A stretch of 64,000 bases of DNA from an archaeon (GCA_018653485.1 JABHZE010000003.1:47399-111398), one strand, 5' to 3'; shown: positions 1-8,271, numbered from the stretch's first letter. Notes: generated by a model not told the origin, from the letters alone. Numbers and translations: made by a program.

Positions 1-45
1 AGAATAAGACAGGCAAGAGAGTTTGGTGAGAAGTTTTTTGATTAA
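1..45 (+). CDS. C-terminal end of an upstream gene (partial)
   Basis: Reading from the first base, 14 codons run in frame to a TAA (RIRQAREFGEKFFD). The window begins inside this gene, so nothing can be said about its function. The charged, helix-prone tail looks coding, but the fragment is short and could be chance. Confidence 0.35.
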   Translation, partial: RIRQAREFGEKFFD

Positions 46-99
46 TAGAAGTGTTTTTATAGTTATTTGATTTTTAATATCTATTATAGGAAAGAAAAG

Positions 100-954
100 A
101 TGGTGAAGAAAAAGAAAAAAAAGGTGATGGAAGAGAATTCTAAGAGTTCTAAAGATGCTCCTAAGATTATTGATGAAAAAAAATCTTTTATTGATAATGA
201 AAAGGGTAACTTATTTGGAAAGGAAGATACTTCTAAAAAAACATCTAAAAAGATTGAAAGAGAGGGTAGTGGGATTCATAATTTTGATAAATTAATTGAA
301 GGAGGATTTAAGAAAAATTCTACTAACCTTGTGATGGGTGGAACTGGAACTGGAAAAAGTATTTTTGGGATTCAATTTTTGATTGAAGGTATAAGAAAAA
401 AAGAGAAGTGCATCTTTATAACTTTTGAAGAAACTAAGAGAGAATTTTATTCAAATATGAGAAATCTTGGTTTTGATTTAGAAGAATTAGAAAAAAAGGG
501 GATGTTCTTTTTCTTAGAATATACTCCTGAAAAAGTTAAGAAGATGTTAGAAGAAGGTGGAGGTATAATTGAAAGTATTATTATAAGGGAAAAGATACAG
601 AGAATTGTTATTGATAGTATTACTTCATTTGGTTTACTTTTTGAAAGAGATTTAGATAAAAGAAGTTCTTCATTAGCTTTATTTAGAATGTTAAGAAAGT
701 GGGAGTGTACTACTCTTTTAACATTTCAAGGAGAAGCATCTAGGGATTATGATTTAGCATCTAGAATTTTAGAGTTTGAATCTGATGGAATCATTTTACT
801 TTATTTTGTGAGAAATAAAAGAGAAAGAGAAAGATATTTAGAAATTTTAAAAATGAGAGGAACAAATCATTCTACTAAAGTGCATAATTTTAAAATTGAT
901 AAAAAAGGAATTGGATTAGGAAATAAAAGTCTTCCATCTGGAATTGAGTTGTAA
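100..954 (+). CDS. KaiC/RadA-type RecA-fold ATPase
   Basis: A RecA-superfamily protein of the KaiC-like type. The Walker A motif GGTGTGKS lies at about residues 80-87 and a Walker B-like strand (RIVIDSIT) at about 168-175. The fold starts with the typical GIHNFDKLIEGGF entry to the nucleotide site. The first ~65 residues are a Lys/Glu/Asp-rich, probably disordered extension. I chose the ATG at 100; an upstream in-frame TTG at 67 would add 11 unlikely residues. It has a single KaiC domain, so it is not a clock protein. Archaeal relatives include the archaellum regulator ArlH/FlaH and other signalling ATPases. It lies near a pilus operon (opposite strand, ending at 1639), which makes a regulatory role for secretion possible but unproven. 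Confidence 0.85.
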   Translation: MVKKKKKKVMEENSKSSKDAPKIIDEKKSFIDNEKGNLFGKEDTSKKTSKKIEREGSGIHNFDKLIEGGFKKNSTNLVMGGTGTGKSIFGIQFLIEGIRKKEKCIFITFEETKREFYSNMRNLGFDLEELEKKGMFFFLEYTPEKVKKMLEEGGGIIESIIIREKIQRIVIDSITSFGLLFERDLDKRSSSLALFRMLRKWECTTLLTFQGEASRDYDLASRILEFESDGIILLYFVRNKRERERYLEILKMRGTNHSTKVHNFKIDKKGIGLGNKSLPSGIEL

Positions 955-1023
955 TTATTAGCCTGTTTAAATGTTATTTTATAATATAGTTATCTTTAAA
1001 AATAAAACAATCTAATCAAAACA

Positions 1024-1509
1024 ATGCCAAAAAAGACTTATGAATGTTTAGTGGGAGGAGAAGGTTATGATTCTAAAGATTTAGTTGTTAGACTTCCAGA
1101 GTTTTTTCAAAGAATTCCAATGAAAATTACGCATGGTTTAAATTCTATTAATGCCTCTTATCCTGATAATCTTCTTAGAGATAGGGCTGGAAATCTTAGA
1201 CCTGAGGGAGAAATAAGAAGTTTTGCTGAAAAACTTGCAAGATCAAGAATTGAAGCAATGGCTTTAGAAGTTGCAACACATCATCAAGTATGGTTTGCTA
1301 AGAAAAATGATGCAGGAAAGTTAGAGAAACCATTATCTGCTCATTTTGAAAAATATCTTGGTGGAAATGACCATAGTATTTTATCTCAAAGAATAGGATA
1401 TAAACCTGAAGATTCTTTTTTTTATTGTGTAAAATTAACAACTGACGGAGTATTACCTGATGGAGAAGTTAGAATAATTTCAAAGGGAAGTGAAAAAGAG
1501 GGGGGGTAG
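1024..1509 (+). CDS. hypothetical protein, frame ends in a 7-G run
   Basis: A 161-residue soluble protein of no family I recognise; it has no membrane segment. It ends at a run of seven G followed at once by TAG. A second open frame, listed separately, begins inside its last codons and continues for about 110 bases. One base fewer in the G run would join the two into a single ~200-residue protein, so the true C-terminus is uncertain. It lies about 70 bases after the KaiC-like gene on the same strand. Confidence 0.7.
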   Translation: MPKKTYECLVGGEGYDSKDLVVRLPEFFQRIPMKITHGLNSINASYPDNLLRDRAGNLRPEGEIRSFAEKLARSRIEAMALEVATHHQVWFAKKNDAGKLEKPLSAHFEKYLGGNDHSILSQRIGYKPEDSFFYCVKLTTDGVLPDGEVRIISKGSEKEGG

Positions 1510-1621
1510 AAGGCAAAGTTTTGATATAGATAATAATTTAGGGAATGGATTAATACAGCTTGTAATGCCTGCAGAAGTAATTGACCCTATAGTTGAAAGA
1601 ATTCGAGCTAGATATGATTAA
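1490..1621 (+). CDS. short overlapping frame, probable C-terminal part of the preceding gene
   Basis: From a GTG at 1490 a 43-codon frame reads to TAA with protein-like composition (ending PIVERIRARYD). It overlaps the 3' end of the preceding gene in another frame. The overlap contains the 7-G homopolymer, so this is better read as the real C-terminus after a frameshift than as an independent gene. No separate ribosome binding site is obvious. Confidence 0.4.
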   Translation: MKKRGGRRQSFDIDNNLGNGLIQLVMPAEVIDPIVERIRARYD

Positions 1622-1638
1622 TTTTGAGATTTTAATTT

Positions 1639-2535
1639 CTATAATATTCCTGTTAAAAATCTTTCTATGAATATTTGAGCAATAAAGAAAATTGTTATGC
1701 TTAAAACAAGAATTATAGGTAAGAACCTTAATCCTTCTTTTTCTTCTCCTTTACTTACTAATCCTAATATTAGTGATGCAAAAACATCTATAACTATCAT
1801 AAAAATTAATGAAAAATATTTTATGAAATTTACAGAAACACTTACTTTTGATAATGAAAATGGAAGACTTGCAGTTGATTCTATTTCTGGGAGTCCTGAA
1901 AGAATACTTGTTAAAACTTTCACTAATATTACTGAAAGTGAAAATAATGCTGGAGCAAAAATAGATACTGCTAAGAAAATAAAAATAACATACATTAAAA
2001 CATTTGAAGCTGCCTTTTTTTCAACAAAGCCTCTTTCCCTCATGCTAACTGCTGTTTCTTCTAGAAGAATAGCTATATCTCCTCCTGCTTTAATTCCTGA
2101 AATTATTAATAAAATAGTTTTATTTATTTTTGGAGAATTAATCCTTTTAGACATTGCCATTAATGAGGAACCGATATCTTTTCCTGTTGCAATATCTTTT
2201 CCTGTTTGAATAATTTCTGCATCTAATGGTGCAAATTCTGGACGAGAACTTAACAACATTGCCCTATCAATAGTCATTCCAGCTCTTAAATTACTAGACA
2301 TTAATTGAAGAAAATCAGGGAAAATCCCTTCAATTTTTTTAATTCTCTCTGTTTTTTTAAGTATATCTTTTATATAAAAATAAATAAAAAATAATATTGG
2401 GATTGCTATTAATGCTATTCCAAAAGAAATCAAGTTAGAATAAATAAAATAAATTATTGTGCTTAAAAAAATAGTTATTATAAATGCTATTGAAATTCTT
2501 TTCTTGTTTAAAGGTTTTCTTTTTTTTCTTATCAT
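1639..2535 (-). CDS. GspF/TadC-type pilus platform protein
   Basis: An inner-membrane platform protein of the type II secretion F / archaellum J class. The order is an N-terminal membrane pair (about residues 15-54), a cytoplasmic helical GspF domain (about 70-175, with the LQLMSSNLRAGMTIDRAM and GIKAGGDIAILLEETA patterns), then three C-terminal membrane segments. At 298 residues it is a single-GspF, TadC/TadB-sized protein, shorter than archaellar FlaJ. It begins one base after the stop of a second GspF protein in the same minus-strand operon, so the pair probably forms a heteromeric platform below the ATPase. It is the last gene of the operon. Confidence 0.85.
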   Translation of the reverse strand: MIRKKRKPLNKKRISIAFIITIFLSTIIYFIYSNLISFGIALIAIPILFFIYFYIKDILKKTERIKKIEGIFPDFLQLMSSNLRAGMTIDRAMLLSSRPEFAPLDAEIIQTGKDIATGKDIGSSLMAMSKRINSPKINKTILLIISGIKAGGDIAILLEETAVSMRERGFVEKKAASNVLMYVIFIFLAVSIFAPALFSLSVILVKVLTSILSGLPEIESTASLPFSLSKVSVSVNFIKYFSLIFMIVIDVFASLILGLVSKGEEKEGLRFLPIILVLSITIFFIAQIFIERFLTGIL

Positions 2536-2536
2536 T

Positions 2537-3418
2537 TTATAATAAACTTGGCCTCCTTGATTTTATTAATCCTAAAAACATTATTTGTGCAAATATTACA
2601 AATATCCCTAATGAAATAAATAATAGTGTTGCAGAATTTTTTTCTATATCTATCATAGAAGTTATTATTGTTAAAAAGGTTATTGATAGTGTTGGGATAA
2701 TCACTGTTATAAGCATATACATAACAATTAATGGATTAAGTCTATTTCCATAATTCTGAATTTGAATAAGTTGTTCTTCATTTAATGCTTTTATACTATC
2801 CTTGATAACAATGGACATGTCACTTCCTGCCATCATACCATTACTAATTTGCCATAATACTCTTCTAAAATAAAGTGAAGGATTCTTTTTTCCAAGATTG
2901 TTTAAAACTTCTGCCTCTGGTTCTCCAGCATTAATTCTCTTAACTGCTTTTTTGAATTCTAAACTTAGCACTCCGTAATCTGAATAAGATATATTAGTCA
3001 TAATACTAAACAAAGGGATTCCAGAATTTAATTGAATTAAAATATCTTCTAATGCCGGAAGTAAATCTTTTTCTATCTTTTTTTGTTTTCTTGAAACATA
3101 AATTTTTGGGTAGACTCTTTGACTAAAAAATATAAACAATGAAAAAATTGAGGATAATCCTAAACTGATTAGATAAAATTTATTTAATTCTAGCATCATA
3201 GAAATTGTTGTAGAAATTACAAGGAGAAAAAAGAAATTAATAAACAAAGATCTAAAACATATCCCAAGAAATTCTTCCCTTGTTAGTTGAATATCGCAAG
3301 CATTTAAGGTTTCTTCTAATTTTGATTTTTTTTTATGTTTAAATCTTGAGGAAAAAAATTTAGCTCTTTTTTTTAATTTTTCTAATCTTGAGAATGTGAA
3401 GGGTATTTTAAATCTCAT
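2537..3418 (-). CDS. GspF/TadB-type pilus platform protein
   Basis: The second platform protein of the operon. A basic N-terminus (about 45 residues) precedes two membrane segments (about 58-98), a GspF domain (about 120-220, with LEDILIQLNSGIPLFSIM and SNGMMAGSDMSIVIKDSI) and two C-terminal membrane segments. It follows the ATPase gene by three bases and precedes the other GspF gene by one base. Two GspF proteins behind one ATPase is the arrangement of Tad/Epd-type archaeal pili rather than archaella, which use one FlaJ. Confidence 0.85.
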   Translation of the reverse strand: MRFKIPFTFSRLEKLKKRAKFFSSRFKHKKKSKLEETLNACDIQLTREEFLGICFRSLFINFFFLLVISTTISMMLELNKFYLISLGLSSIFSLFIFFSQRVYPKIYVSRKQKKIEKDLLPALEDILIQLNSGIPLFSIMTNISYSDYGVLSLEFKKAVKRINAGEPEAEVLNNLGKKNPSLYFRRVLWQISNGMMAGSDMSIVIKDSIKALNEEQLIQIQNYGNRLNPLIVMYMLITVIIPTLSITFLTIITSMIDIEKNSATLLFISLGIFVIFAQIMFLGLIKSRRPSLL

Positions 3419-3421
3419 TAG

Positions 3422-5176
3422 TTACTCCTTCAAAATTTTTCTAATAGATTTGGTTGAAATATGTCTTAATAATTCTTCTTTATCTATATAATAAAGATTC
3501 ATAACTTTTCCAAAATCTTTTAAACTTCTAATTTTATTTTTTATTAAATAACTCATTATTCTCTTTTTTTCTTCTATATTTTGTGCAATTTCATTTTGAG
3601 ACATTCCAGTATTTCTAGTTATATCTTCAAAAAATCTTGAATTTTCACTATGTTTAATTATTCTATCTTCTTCTGGAATCCATCTATATAATATATTTGC
3701 ATAAGCTTTTTCATCTCCTGCTTCAAATTCTGCTACTTGTAATACTCTTCTTATTCCTCTTCTTCTATCTCTAAAAACTACTAAATTAAGATTTACTGCA
3801 TTAAGTAAATTTGGAGGAACACTTAAGGGCGGATTTGTTAATCTAGAAACTGTTTCTGCTGCAGAATCTGCATGAACTGTCGCATATACACTATGGCCTG
3901 TATGCATTGCTTCAAATAAAACCATTGCTTCTTCTTTTCTTCTCATTTCACCCAAAACAATTCTGTCTGGCCTCATTCTTAATGAGTTAATTAATAAATC
4001 AAGCATGCTTACTTCTCCTTTTCCTTCAGGATTTGGAGAACGTGTTACTAATGGACACCAATAAAGAAAATCAGGAAGCATTAATTCTCTTGTATCTTCT
4101 ACACTAATTATTCTATGATTTGGAGGAATAAACGGCATGCAGGCGTTTAGTAAAGAAGTTTTTCCTGATGCTGTTCCACCAGAGATAAGAACATTCATTT
4201 CATATTCTATTGCTAACCATAATAATGATGCAACCTCTATGTCTAGGGTTTTATTATTGATTAAATCTATTATTGTGTATGGGTCTCTTGCAAACTTTCG
4301 GATAGTTATTGTATTTCCTTTAGTAGATATTGGATAAAGTATTGAATTAATTCTGTCTCCAGTTATTAAGTGTGCATCTAATAATGGTGCAAGAACATTT
4401 ATTTGTCTTCCAACTCTTCTTGCAATTATATTTGAATAATTAACTATTTTATCTTCTCTATCAATTTTTAAATTAGATTTTAACCAACCGTATTTTTTAT
4501 GATAAACTCTAATTGATTCTTTTGCAGAAGTTATAACTACTTCTTCTAAATTAACATCATTTACTAAAAATTCTATTTCTCCTAATCCTAACATATCTTG
4601 CATAAGTTTTCCTACTAAGAATTCTTTCATATTTTTTTCAATATTTGGTAATTTTTCTTTTAAAATCTTTTCGGCTTGAATCATAAATCTTTTTTTAATT
4701 TTTAAAAAGGCATTAGGGTCTGTTATCTCATTCATTCCTACTGTTGTAGCGGTTACTAGCTCATTTCTTACTTCATCTAATAAAGAGGCTGTAGCAATAT
4801 TTATTTGAGGAACTTCTAAATTATAAACTGGGCCTGAAGTTGATTTTTGAATTCTTACAACTACCTTTACATTATCTAATAAGATATCATAACTTTCTAA
4901 GGTGCTTCCTTTTTTTTCAATTGGTTTTTCTTTTTGAGGGTGTTTATGATTTGAATTATGTTTTTGTTTATGATTTATATGATTGTTTTTTTGATGGTGT
5001 TTATGATTTGAATTATGTTTTTGTTTATGATTTATATGATTGTTTTTTTGATGATTGTTTTTCTTATTTTGAATCTGTTTGTTCTTCTCATTATTTTGTT
5101 TAGAATCCTCTTTAGGATTTTTATCTTCTTTTTTATTTCTAAATCTAAAAAATCTTTTCTTTTTTTTGTTTGCCAT
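3422..5176 (-). CDS. VirB11/GspE-type secretion ATPase with His/Asn/Lys-rich N-terminus
   Basis: The assembly ATPase of the first pilus locus. The C-terminal two thirds have the FlaI/TadA/VirB11 layout: an N-terminal sensor domain, Walker A GGTASGKT at about residues 334-341, the VEDTREL aspartate box, GEMRRKEEAMVLFEAM Walker B region, and the THAD-like TVHADSAAETV histidine box. The first ~95 residues are very unusual: Lys, Asn, His and Gln only, with a nearly exact 20-residue tandem repeat (NNHINHKQKHNSNHKHHQK-type). This tail could bind metal, nucleic acid or cell-wall polymer, or be disordered. The gene starts 10 bases after the preceding operon member. Confidence 0.92.
   Translation of the reverse strand: MANKKKKRFFRFRNKKEDKNPKEDSKQNNEKNKQIQNKKNNHQKNNHINHKQKHNSNHKHHQKNNHINHKQKHNSNHKHPQKEKPIEKKGSTLESYDILLDNVKVVVRIQKSTSGPVYNLEVPQINIATASLLDEVRNELVTATTVGMNEITDPNAFLKIKKRFMIQAEKILKEKLPNIEKNMKEFLVGKLMQDMLGLGEIEFLVNDVNLEEVVITSAKESIRVYHKKYGWLKSNLKIDREDKIVNYSNIIARRVGRQINVLAPLLDAHLITGDRINSILYPISTKGNTITIRKFARDPYTIIDLINNKTLDIEVASLLWLAIEYEMNVLISGGTASGKTSLLNACMPFIPPNHRIISVEDTRELMLPDFLYWCPLVTRSPNPEGKGEVSMLDLLINSLRMRPDRIVLGEMRRKEEAMVLFEAMHTGHSVYATVHADSAAETVSRLTNPPLSVPPNLLNAVNLNLVVFRDRRRGIRRVLQVAEFEAGDEKAYANILYRWIPEEDRIIKHSENSRFFEDITRNTGMSQNEIAQNIEEKKRIMSYLIKNKIRSLKDFGKVMNLYYIDKEELLRHISTKSIRKILKE
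4940..5056. repeat. tandem repeat coding the His/Asn/Lys-rich tail
   Basis: Two near-identical copies of about 58 bases lie head to tail inside the ATPase gene. They encode the His/Asn/Lys-rich repeat of its N-terminal tail. Repeat number may vary between strains. Confidence 0.8.
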
Positions 5177-5185
5177 ATTACTTTA

Positions 5186-6043
5186 TTATTTTTTCCTCTT
5201 TTTCTTAGTTCTCTTTTTATTAGAGTTTTCCTTCATTGTTTTTTTAACAATTTTATCTGCTTTTTTCTCAATCTTTCTATTTTCCCTTGTTTTTTTCTTT
5301 TTCTCTTTTGTTCTTATTTTTTCTTGTTTTTTGTTTTCTCTAGTTTGTTTTTTTGTTTGTTTTTTGTTTTGTTTTTCTTTCTTCTTTGGCAAGGGGCTTT
5401 GCCCCTTCCGTAACCCCTTCATAAGATTCCTTTCTTTTCTAGATGGTTTTTTTAGAGATTTGCTTGTTTCTTCTTTATCTCCCTCTAATTTATTTTTTAG
5501 TTGTTTTTTATTAATTATTTTTTCTCCTTTATTTACTATCTTAGATTTTTTTTCAACTAATTTTAAGATTGGTTTTCTCATAATCGGGTAATCAATAATT
5601 GCTAGATTTGCTGATTCTAGTATCTTACACCATTCCATTGCAGCTTCCTCATCTACCTTAAAGGCTTTAGATATTGTAGATATTTTTATTATTTTTGTTT
5701 TTTGTAATATTTCATAAAGAATATCTAAATCAGTTTTTTCCTTATTTGAAGAGTGTTTAATATTAAATGAATGAATTTCTTTTGCTTCTTTTGTTACTTT
5801 TCTATCAAGCATAGCAACTCTTACTAAAAGAAATATTAAGATTATCCAAGGAATTACTAAAAATATTTTTGAAAAACCACTCATAGAGGTATAAATTTCT
5901 CTAGCATCATCTACTACTGAAAATCCTGTTAGTCCTCCATGAAAGCTTTCATTACTATAAAATAATGCGCTAGCATTGGCTAGAAATAATATTGTTATTA
6001 CTCCAAGTACTCTGAAAAATAATAATTTCTCCCCTTTTACCAT
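5186..6043 (-). CDS. membrane protein with winged-helix domain and Lys-rich tail, pilus operon leader
   Basis: The first gene of the minus-strand pilus operon. It has two membrane segments (about residues 8-28 and 55-75) flanking a short external loop. A cytoplasmic winged-helix-like domain follows (about 105-160: DILYEILQKTKIIKISTISKAFKVDEEAAMEWCKILESANL). The last ~110 residues are extremely Lys/Glu-rich. A GC-rich hairpin of 7 bp with a TTT loop is coded within the tail. I know no named family. The fixed position ahead of the ATPase suggests a membrane partner or regulator of the machine, and the basic tail could contact nucleic acid or the ATPase. Confidence 0.7.
   Translation of the reverse strand: MVKGEKLLFFRVLGVITILFLANASALFYSNESFHGGLTGFSVVDDAREIYTSMSGFSKIFLVIPWIILIFLLVRVAMLDRKVTKEAKEIHSFNIKHSSNKEKTDLDILYEILQKTKIIKISTISKAFKVDEEAAMEWCKILESANLAIIDYPIMRKPILKLVEKKSKIVNKGEKIINKKQLKNKLEGDKEETSKSLKKPSRKERNLMKGLRKGQSPLPKKKEKQNKKQTKKQTRENKKQEKIRTKEKKKKTRENRKIEKKADKIVKKTMKENSNKKRTKKKRKK
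5390..5406. repeat. GC-rich 7-bp hairpin with TTT loop inside a coding sequence
   Basis: Arms AAGGGGC and GCCCCTT flank a TTT loop in an otherwise very AT-rich gene tail. The base composition stands out from its surroundings. The hairpin resembles the small triloop hairpins seen in several non-coding stretches of the window, and may mark a small inserted palindromic element. Confidence 0.5.
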
Positions 6044-6151
6044 GTTATTATTATATGAGTTTTATAAATTTTATAAAGGTATTGATTGGTATGAAATAAA
6101 ATAAATTTTCAGTGGAGATAGTTTTATTAAGATAACATTATATCTTAGTTA

Positions 6152-6565
6152 ATGAAAGGAAGAAGAGGTCAAATTAGCTTTGAGTATCTTGTAATTATGG
6201 GCTTTGTTATGTTTGTAATAATTAGTATTTTGGGTGTTGCATTTATCTATAGTGGAAGTATAAAAGATAGAATCAAAGTAACTCAGGTAAATAATTGTGC
6301 TAACAAAGTTATTTCAAGTGCTGAATCAATTTTTTATACTGGTTTTCCTTCTAGAACAGTTATTGATTGTTATCTTCCTGAAAATCTTTTAGATATTGAA
6401 ATTTTGGAAAATCGTTTGTTTGTTTCTGTTCAAACAAGTACTGGAATTGTAAAGACAGGTTTTTCAAGTGATGTTCCAATTACCGGGGATATTACTTCTG
6501 GTTCAGGCATTAAAAGAATAAGAGTGATTGCTCAGGAAAATAATGTTTTGTTGAGTGATTATTAG
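6152..6565 (+). CDS. class III signal-peptide pilin-like protein
   Basis: A 137-residue protein whose N-terminus is a typical archaeal class III signal: a short basic leader (MKGRR), then GQISFEYLVIMGF followed by a hydrophobic stretch to about residue 33. This matches the Q-x-S-x-E-x-x-x-L archaellin/pilin pattern, so cleavage is expected after the Gly before Q. The remainder is beta-rich and extracellular. It is divergent from the pilus operon on the minus strand and shares the ~108-bp promoter region with it. Probably a fibre subunit. Confidence 0.85.
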   Translation: MKGRRGQISFEYLVIMGFVMFVIISILGVAFIYSGSIKDRIKVTQVNNCANKVISSAESIFYTGFPSRTVIDCYLPENLLDIEILENRLFVSVQTSTGIVKTGFSSDVPITGDITSGSGIKRIRVIAQENNVLLSDY

Positions 6566-6636
6566 GTAGAGGCATTGTTAATAGTGAAATATGGTGGGGG
6601 ATATTAAAAGTGTTTGAAAATTGAATAAATTAAAAA

Positions 6637-7029
6637 ATGGAGAATAAAAAAGCTCAATCAGGTATAGAATTTTTAGTCTTAGTAGGTGTTGTGTTTTTTT
6701 TATTTATAGGTTACTTGGCTTTTATTCAAGAAGGTATGTCTGATAAAATTGATAGAAATGTTGATGCTAAAGTAAAGGAAACTGCTCTTACTGTTCAGAA
6801 TGAGATTAACTTAGCTGTAGAGTCTAGTGAAGGTTATTATCGAGAGTTTATTATTCCCTCAGATATTAATGGGCTTATTTATTCTGCTTCAATAAATGAT
6901 AGTCTTATTTATGTAAGAACTGATGATGGAAGGCACGCAATTGCTCTTCCTGTTAAAAATATTACTGGAGATGTGATTATTGGAGGTAATGTGATAAGAA
7001 AGGAAGATGGCATTGTTAAGCTTAATTGA
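6637..7029 (+). CDS. class III signal-peptide pilin-like protein
   Basis: A second pilin-like protein, 130 residues. The leader MENKKA is followed by QSGIEFLVLVGVVFFLFIGY, with the conserved Q-x-x-x-E spacing and an alpha-helical hydrophobic core. The rest is a short extracellular domain. It lies about 70 bases after the first pilin gene in the same orientation and overlaps the annotated start of the next. Probably a minor or alternative fibre subunit. Confidence 0.82.
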   Translation: MENKKAQSGIEFLVLVGVVFFLFIGYLAFIQEGMSDKIDRNVDAKVKETALTVQNEINLAVESSEGYYREFIIPSDINGLIYSASINDSLIYVRTDDGRHAIALPVKNITGDVIIGGNVIRKEDGIVKLN

Positions 7030-7627
7030 AGGTATTTTTTTAACGAAGTTAAAAAAGGAGAGAAATGGGGGGAATGCGAAAAAAAATTTCGTTACTGATA
7101 AATCTGGGAAGGTATCTTTTAGCTCCGCTAAAAAGGGGCAGGCATGGAGTGTGGATTTAATTGTAGCGTTAGGTTTATTTTCAATTGGAATTGTTGTTTT
7201 TCTTATTTATTCAATTGATTTTACAGACCATAATAGAGATGTTTATGAAAATCTGTTTTATGATGCTGAATTTATGAGTAATATATTATTATCTGAAGGT
7301 TATCCTGTGGATTGGGATCAAGGAAATGTTGTGCAGTTAGGAATTTTAAGTGAAGGTAAAATTAATGGGAGTAAATTAGATGAATTTCATAATATTATAG
7401 GAAATGGAGATTATGAAAGCACAAAAATTCTTTTTAATACAAAATATAATTATTATTTTTTCTTTAGTGAAGAAATGGTGCTTCATGAAGGTGGTGTTCC
7501 TGTTGATGGTTTAGGTCAACCTGGATTTGACATTAATAATATAACTGAGGATAATCTTATAAAAATAACTAGGTTTAGTATCTATAATGATAAACCTGTG
7601 AGTGTTTATTTATATGTGTTTGATTGA
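7007..7627 (+). CDS. pilin-like protein with doubtful start (possible frameshift)
   Basis: The core is a pilin-type N-terminus, KKGQAWSVDLIVALGLFSIG, followed by a beta-rich domain. In this frame the only ATG is at 7007, 23 bases inside the preceding gene, which gives an unlikely ~45-residue leader. A good ribosome binding site (AAGGAGAGAA) stands before an ATG at 7065, but that ATG is in another frame and stops after 32 codons. One extra A in the 8-A run near 7079-7086 would join the 7065 start to this protein. The start is therefore uncertain. Confidence 0.7.
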   Translation: MALLSLIEGIFLTKLKKERNGGNAKKNFVTDKSGKVSFSSAKKGQAWSVDLIVALGLFSIGIVVFLIYSIDFTDHNRDVYENLFYDAEFMSNILLSEGYPVDWDQGNVVQLGILSEGKINGSKLDEFHNIIGNGDYESTKILFNTKYNYYFFFSEEMVLHEGGVPVDGLGQPGFDINNITEDNLIKITRFSIYNDKPVSVYLYVFD

Positions 7628-7637
7628 ATGGTGAAAA

Positions 7638-7973
7638 TTAATACTTAAAAGTCCTTTCATAAGCTTTATGGTCCATCCAATCTAGAATAATTGATACCAC
7701 TAATATTTCTTGATTTTCAATAGAATATAATAATCTCCAAGCATTTGGTAAATTATATTTCCAAAGATTGTTTATTTGATATTTATGTAAATAAGATTTT
7801 GGAATTAATCTCTTTGGTATTTGGATTCCACAAAAGGCATTTTCTTCAATATCTTGAAATGCACGAATTAACCAATCATGTATCTTTTTTTGATTTTTGT
7901 GAGAGTTTATTAATTCTTCAAATGCTTTTTGAATCTTTTTATCAGCAAATCTAACTTTGGAGGGTAATTTCAT
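7638..7973 (-). CDS. RelE/ParE-superfamily toxin
   Basis: A 111-residue basic protein with the RelE-like pattern: an N-terminal helical pair, then beta strands with a conserved Arg in NAWRLLYSI and the terminal strand VVSIILDWMDHKAYERTF. Members cut mRNA on the ribosome or act on gyrase; the exact target cannot be told here. Its start overlaps the stop of the upstream gene by four bases (ATGA type), as in toxin-antitoxin operons. The pair interrupts a run of pilus genes on the opposite strand. Confidence 0.75.
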   Translation of the reverse strand: MKLPSKVRFADKKIQKAFEELINSHKNQKKIHDWLIRAFQDIEENAFCGIQIPKRLIPKSYLHKYQINNLWKYNLPNAWRLLYSIENQEILVVSIILDWMDHKAYERTFKY

Positions 7974-8251
7974 TTTTTTGATTTTGACCAGAATAATTCT
8001 TTATTCTTAATATTATCATCCCTATTTTCTGGATAATAAATCCATCCAATTTTTCCTTCAGAATCAATTGAGATTTTTCTAGAATATAATAAATAATCAA
8101 TTGTAACACAGAATGTTTGATACATCATTTTTTTTGGAAGATTTTCCCATAAGGCTCTTTTTTTAAATTCTCCATCAAATTTTTGGATAGCTTTTTCTAC
8201 CATTAAAACAGTATCTAGTCTCGGATATCTTCGAATTTGTTTTATTTCCAT
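7970..8251 (-). CDS. antitoxin-like winged-helix protein
   Basis: A 93-residue protein with a winged-helix-like pattern (RLDTVLMVEKAIQKF, LWENLPKKMMYQTFCVTIDYLLYSRKISIDSEGKIGWIY). It precedes and overlaps the RelE-like toxin gene by four bases. DNA binding is supported by a perfect inverted repeat immediately before its start codon. It is most likely the antitoxin and autorepressor of the pair. The family assignment is by pattern and context only. Confidence 0.65.
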   Translation of the reverse strand: MEIKQIRRYPRLDTVLMVEKAIQKFDGEFKKRALWENLPKKMMYQTFCVTIDYLLYSRKISIDSEGKIGWIYYPENRDDNIKNKELFWSKSKK

Positions 8252-8271
8252 GTTATATCAATGGATATAAC
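8252..8271 (-). promoter_or_regulatory. inverted-repeat operator of the toxin-antitoxin pair
   Basis: GTTATATC and GATATAAC are perfect inverted arms around a 4-base spacer, directly next to the antitoxin ATG. A TATA-like TTTAAATATT lies just upstream on the minus strand (about 8272-8281). Binding here would block the transcription start, as expected for autoregulation. Confidence 0.65.

Noticed and set aside
100-954. Circadian clock KaiC
   Set aside because: Only one RecA domain and no KaiA/KaiB; many archaeal ATPases share this fold.
5015-5591. Phe/Leu-rich plus-strand open frames
   Set aside because: They are the reverse strand of Lys-rich minus-strand coding regions.
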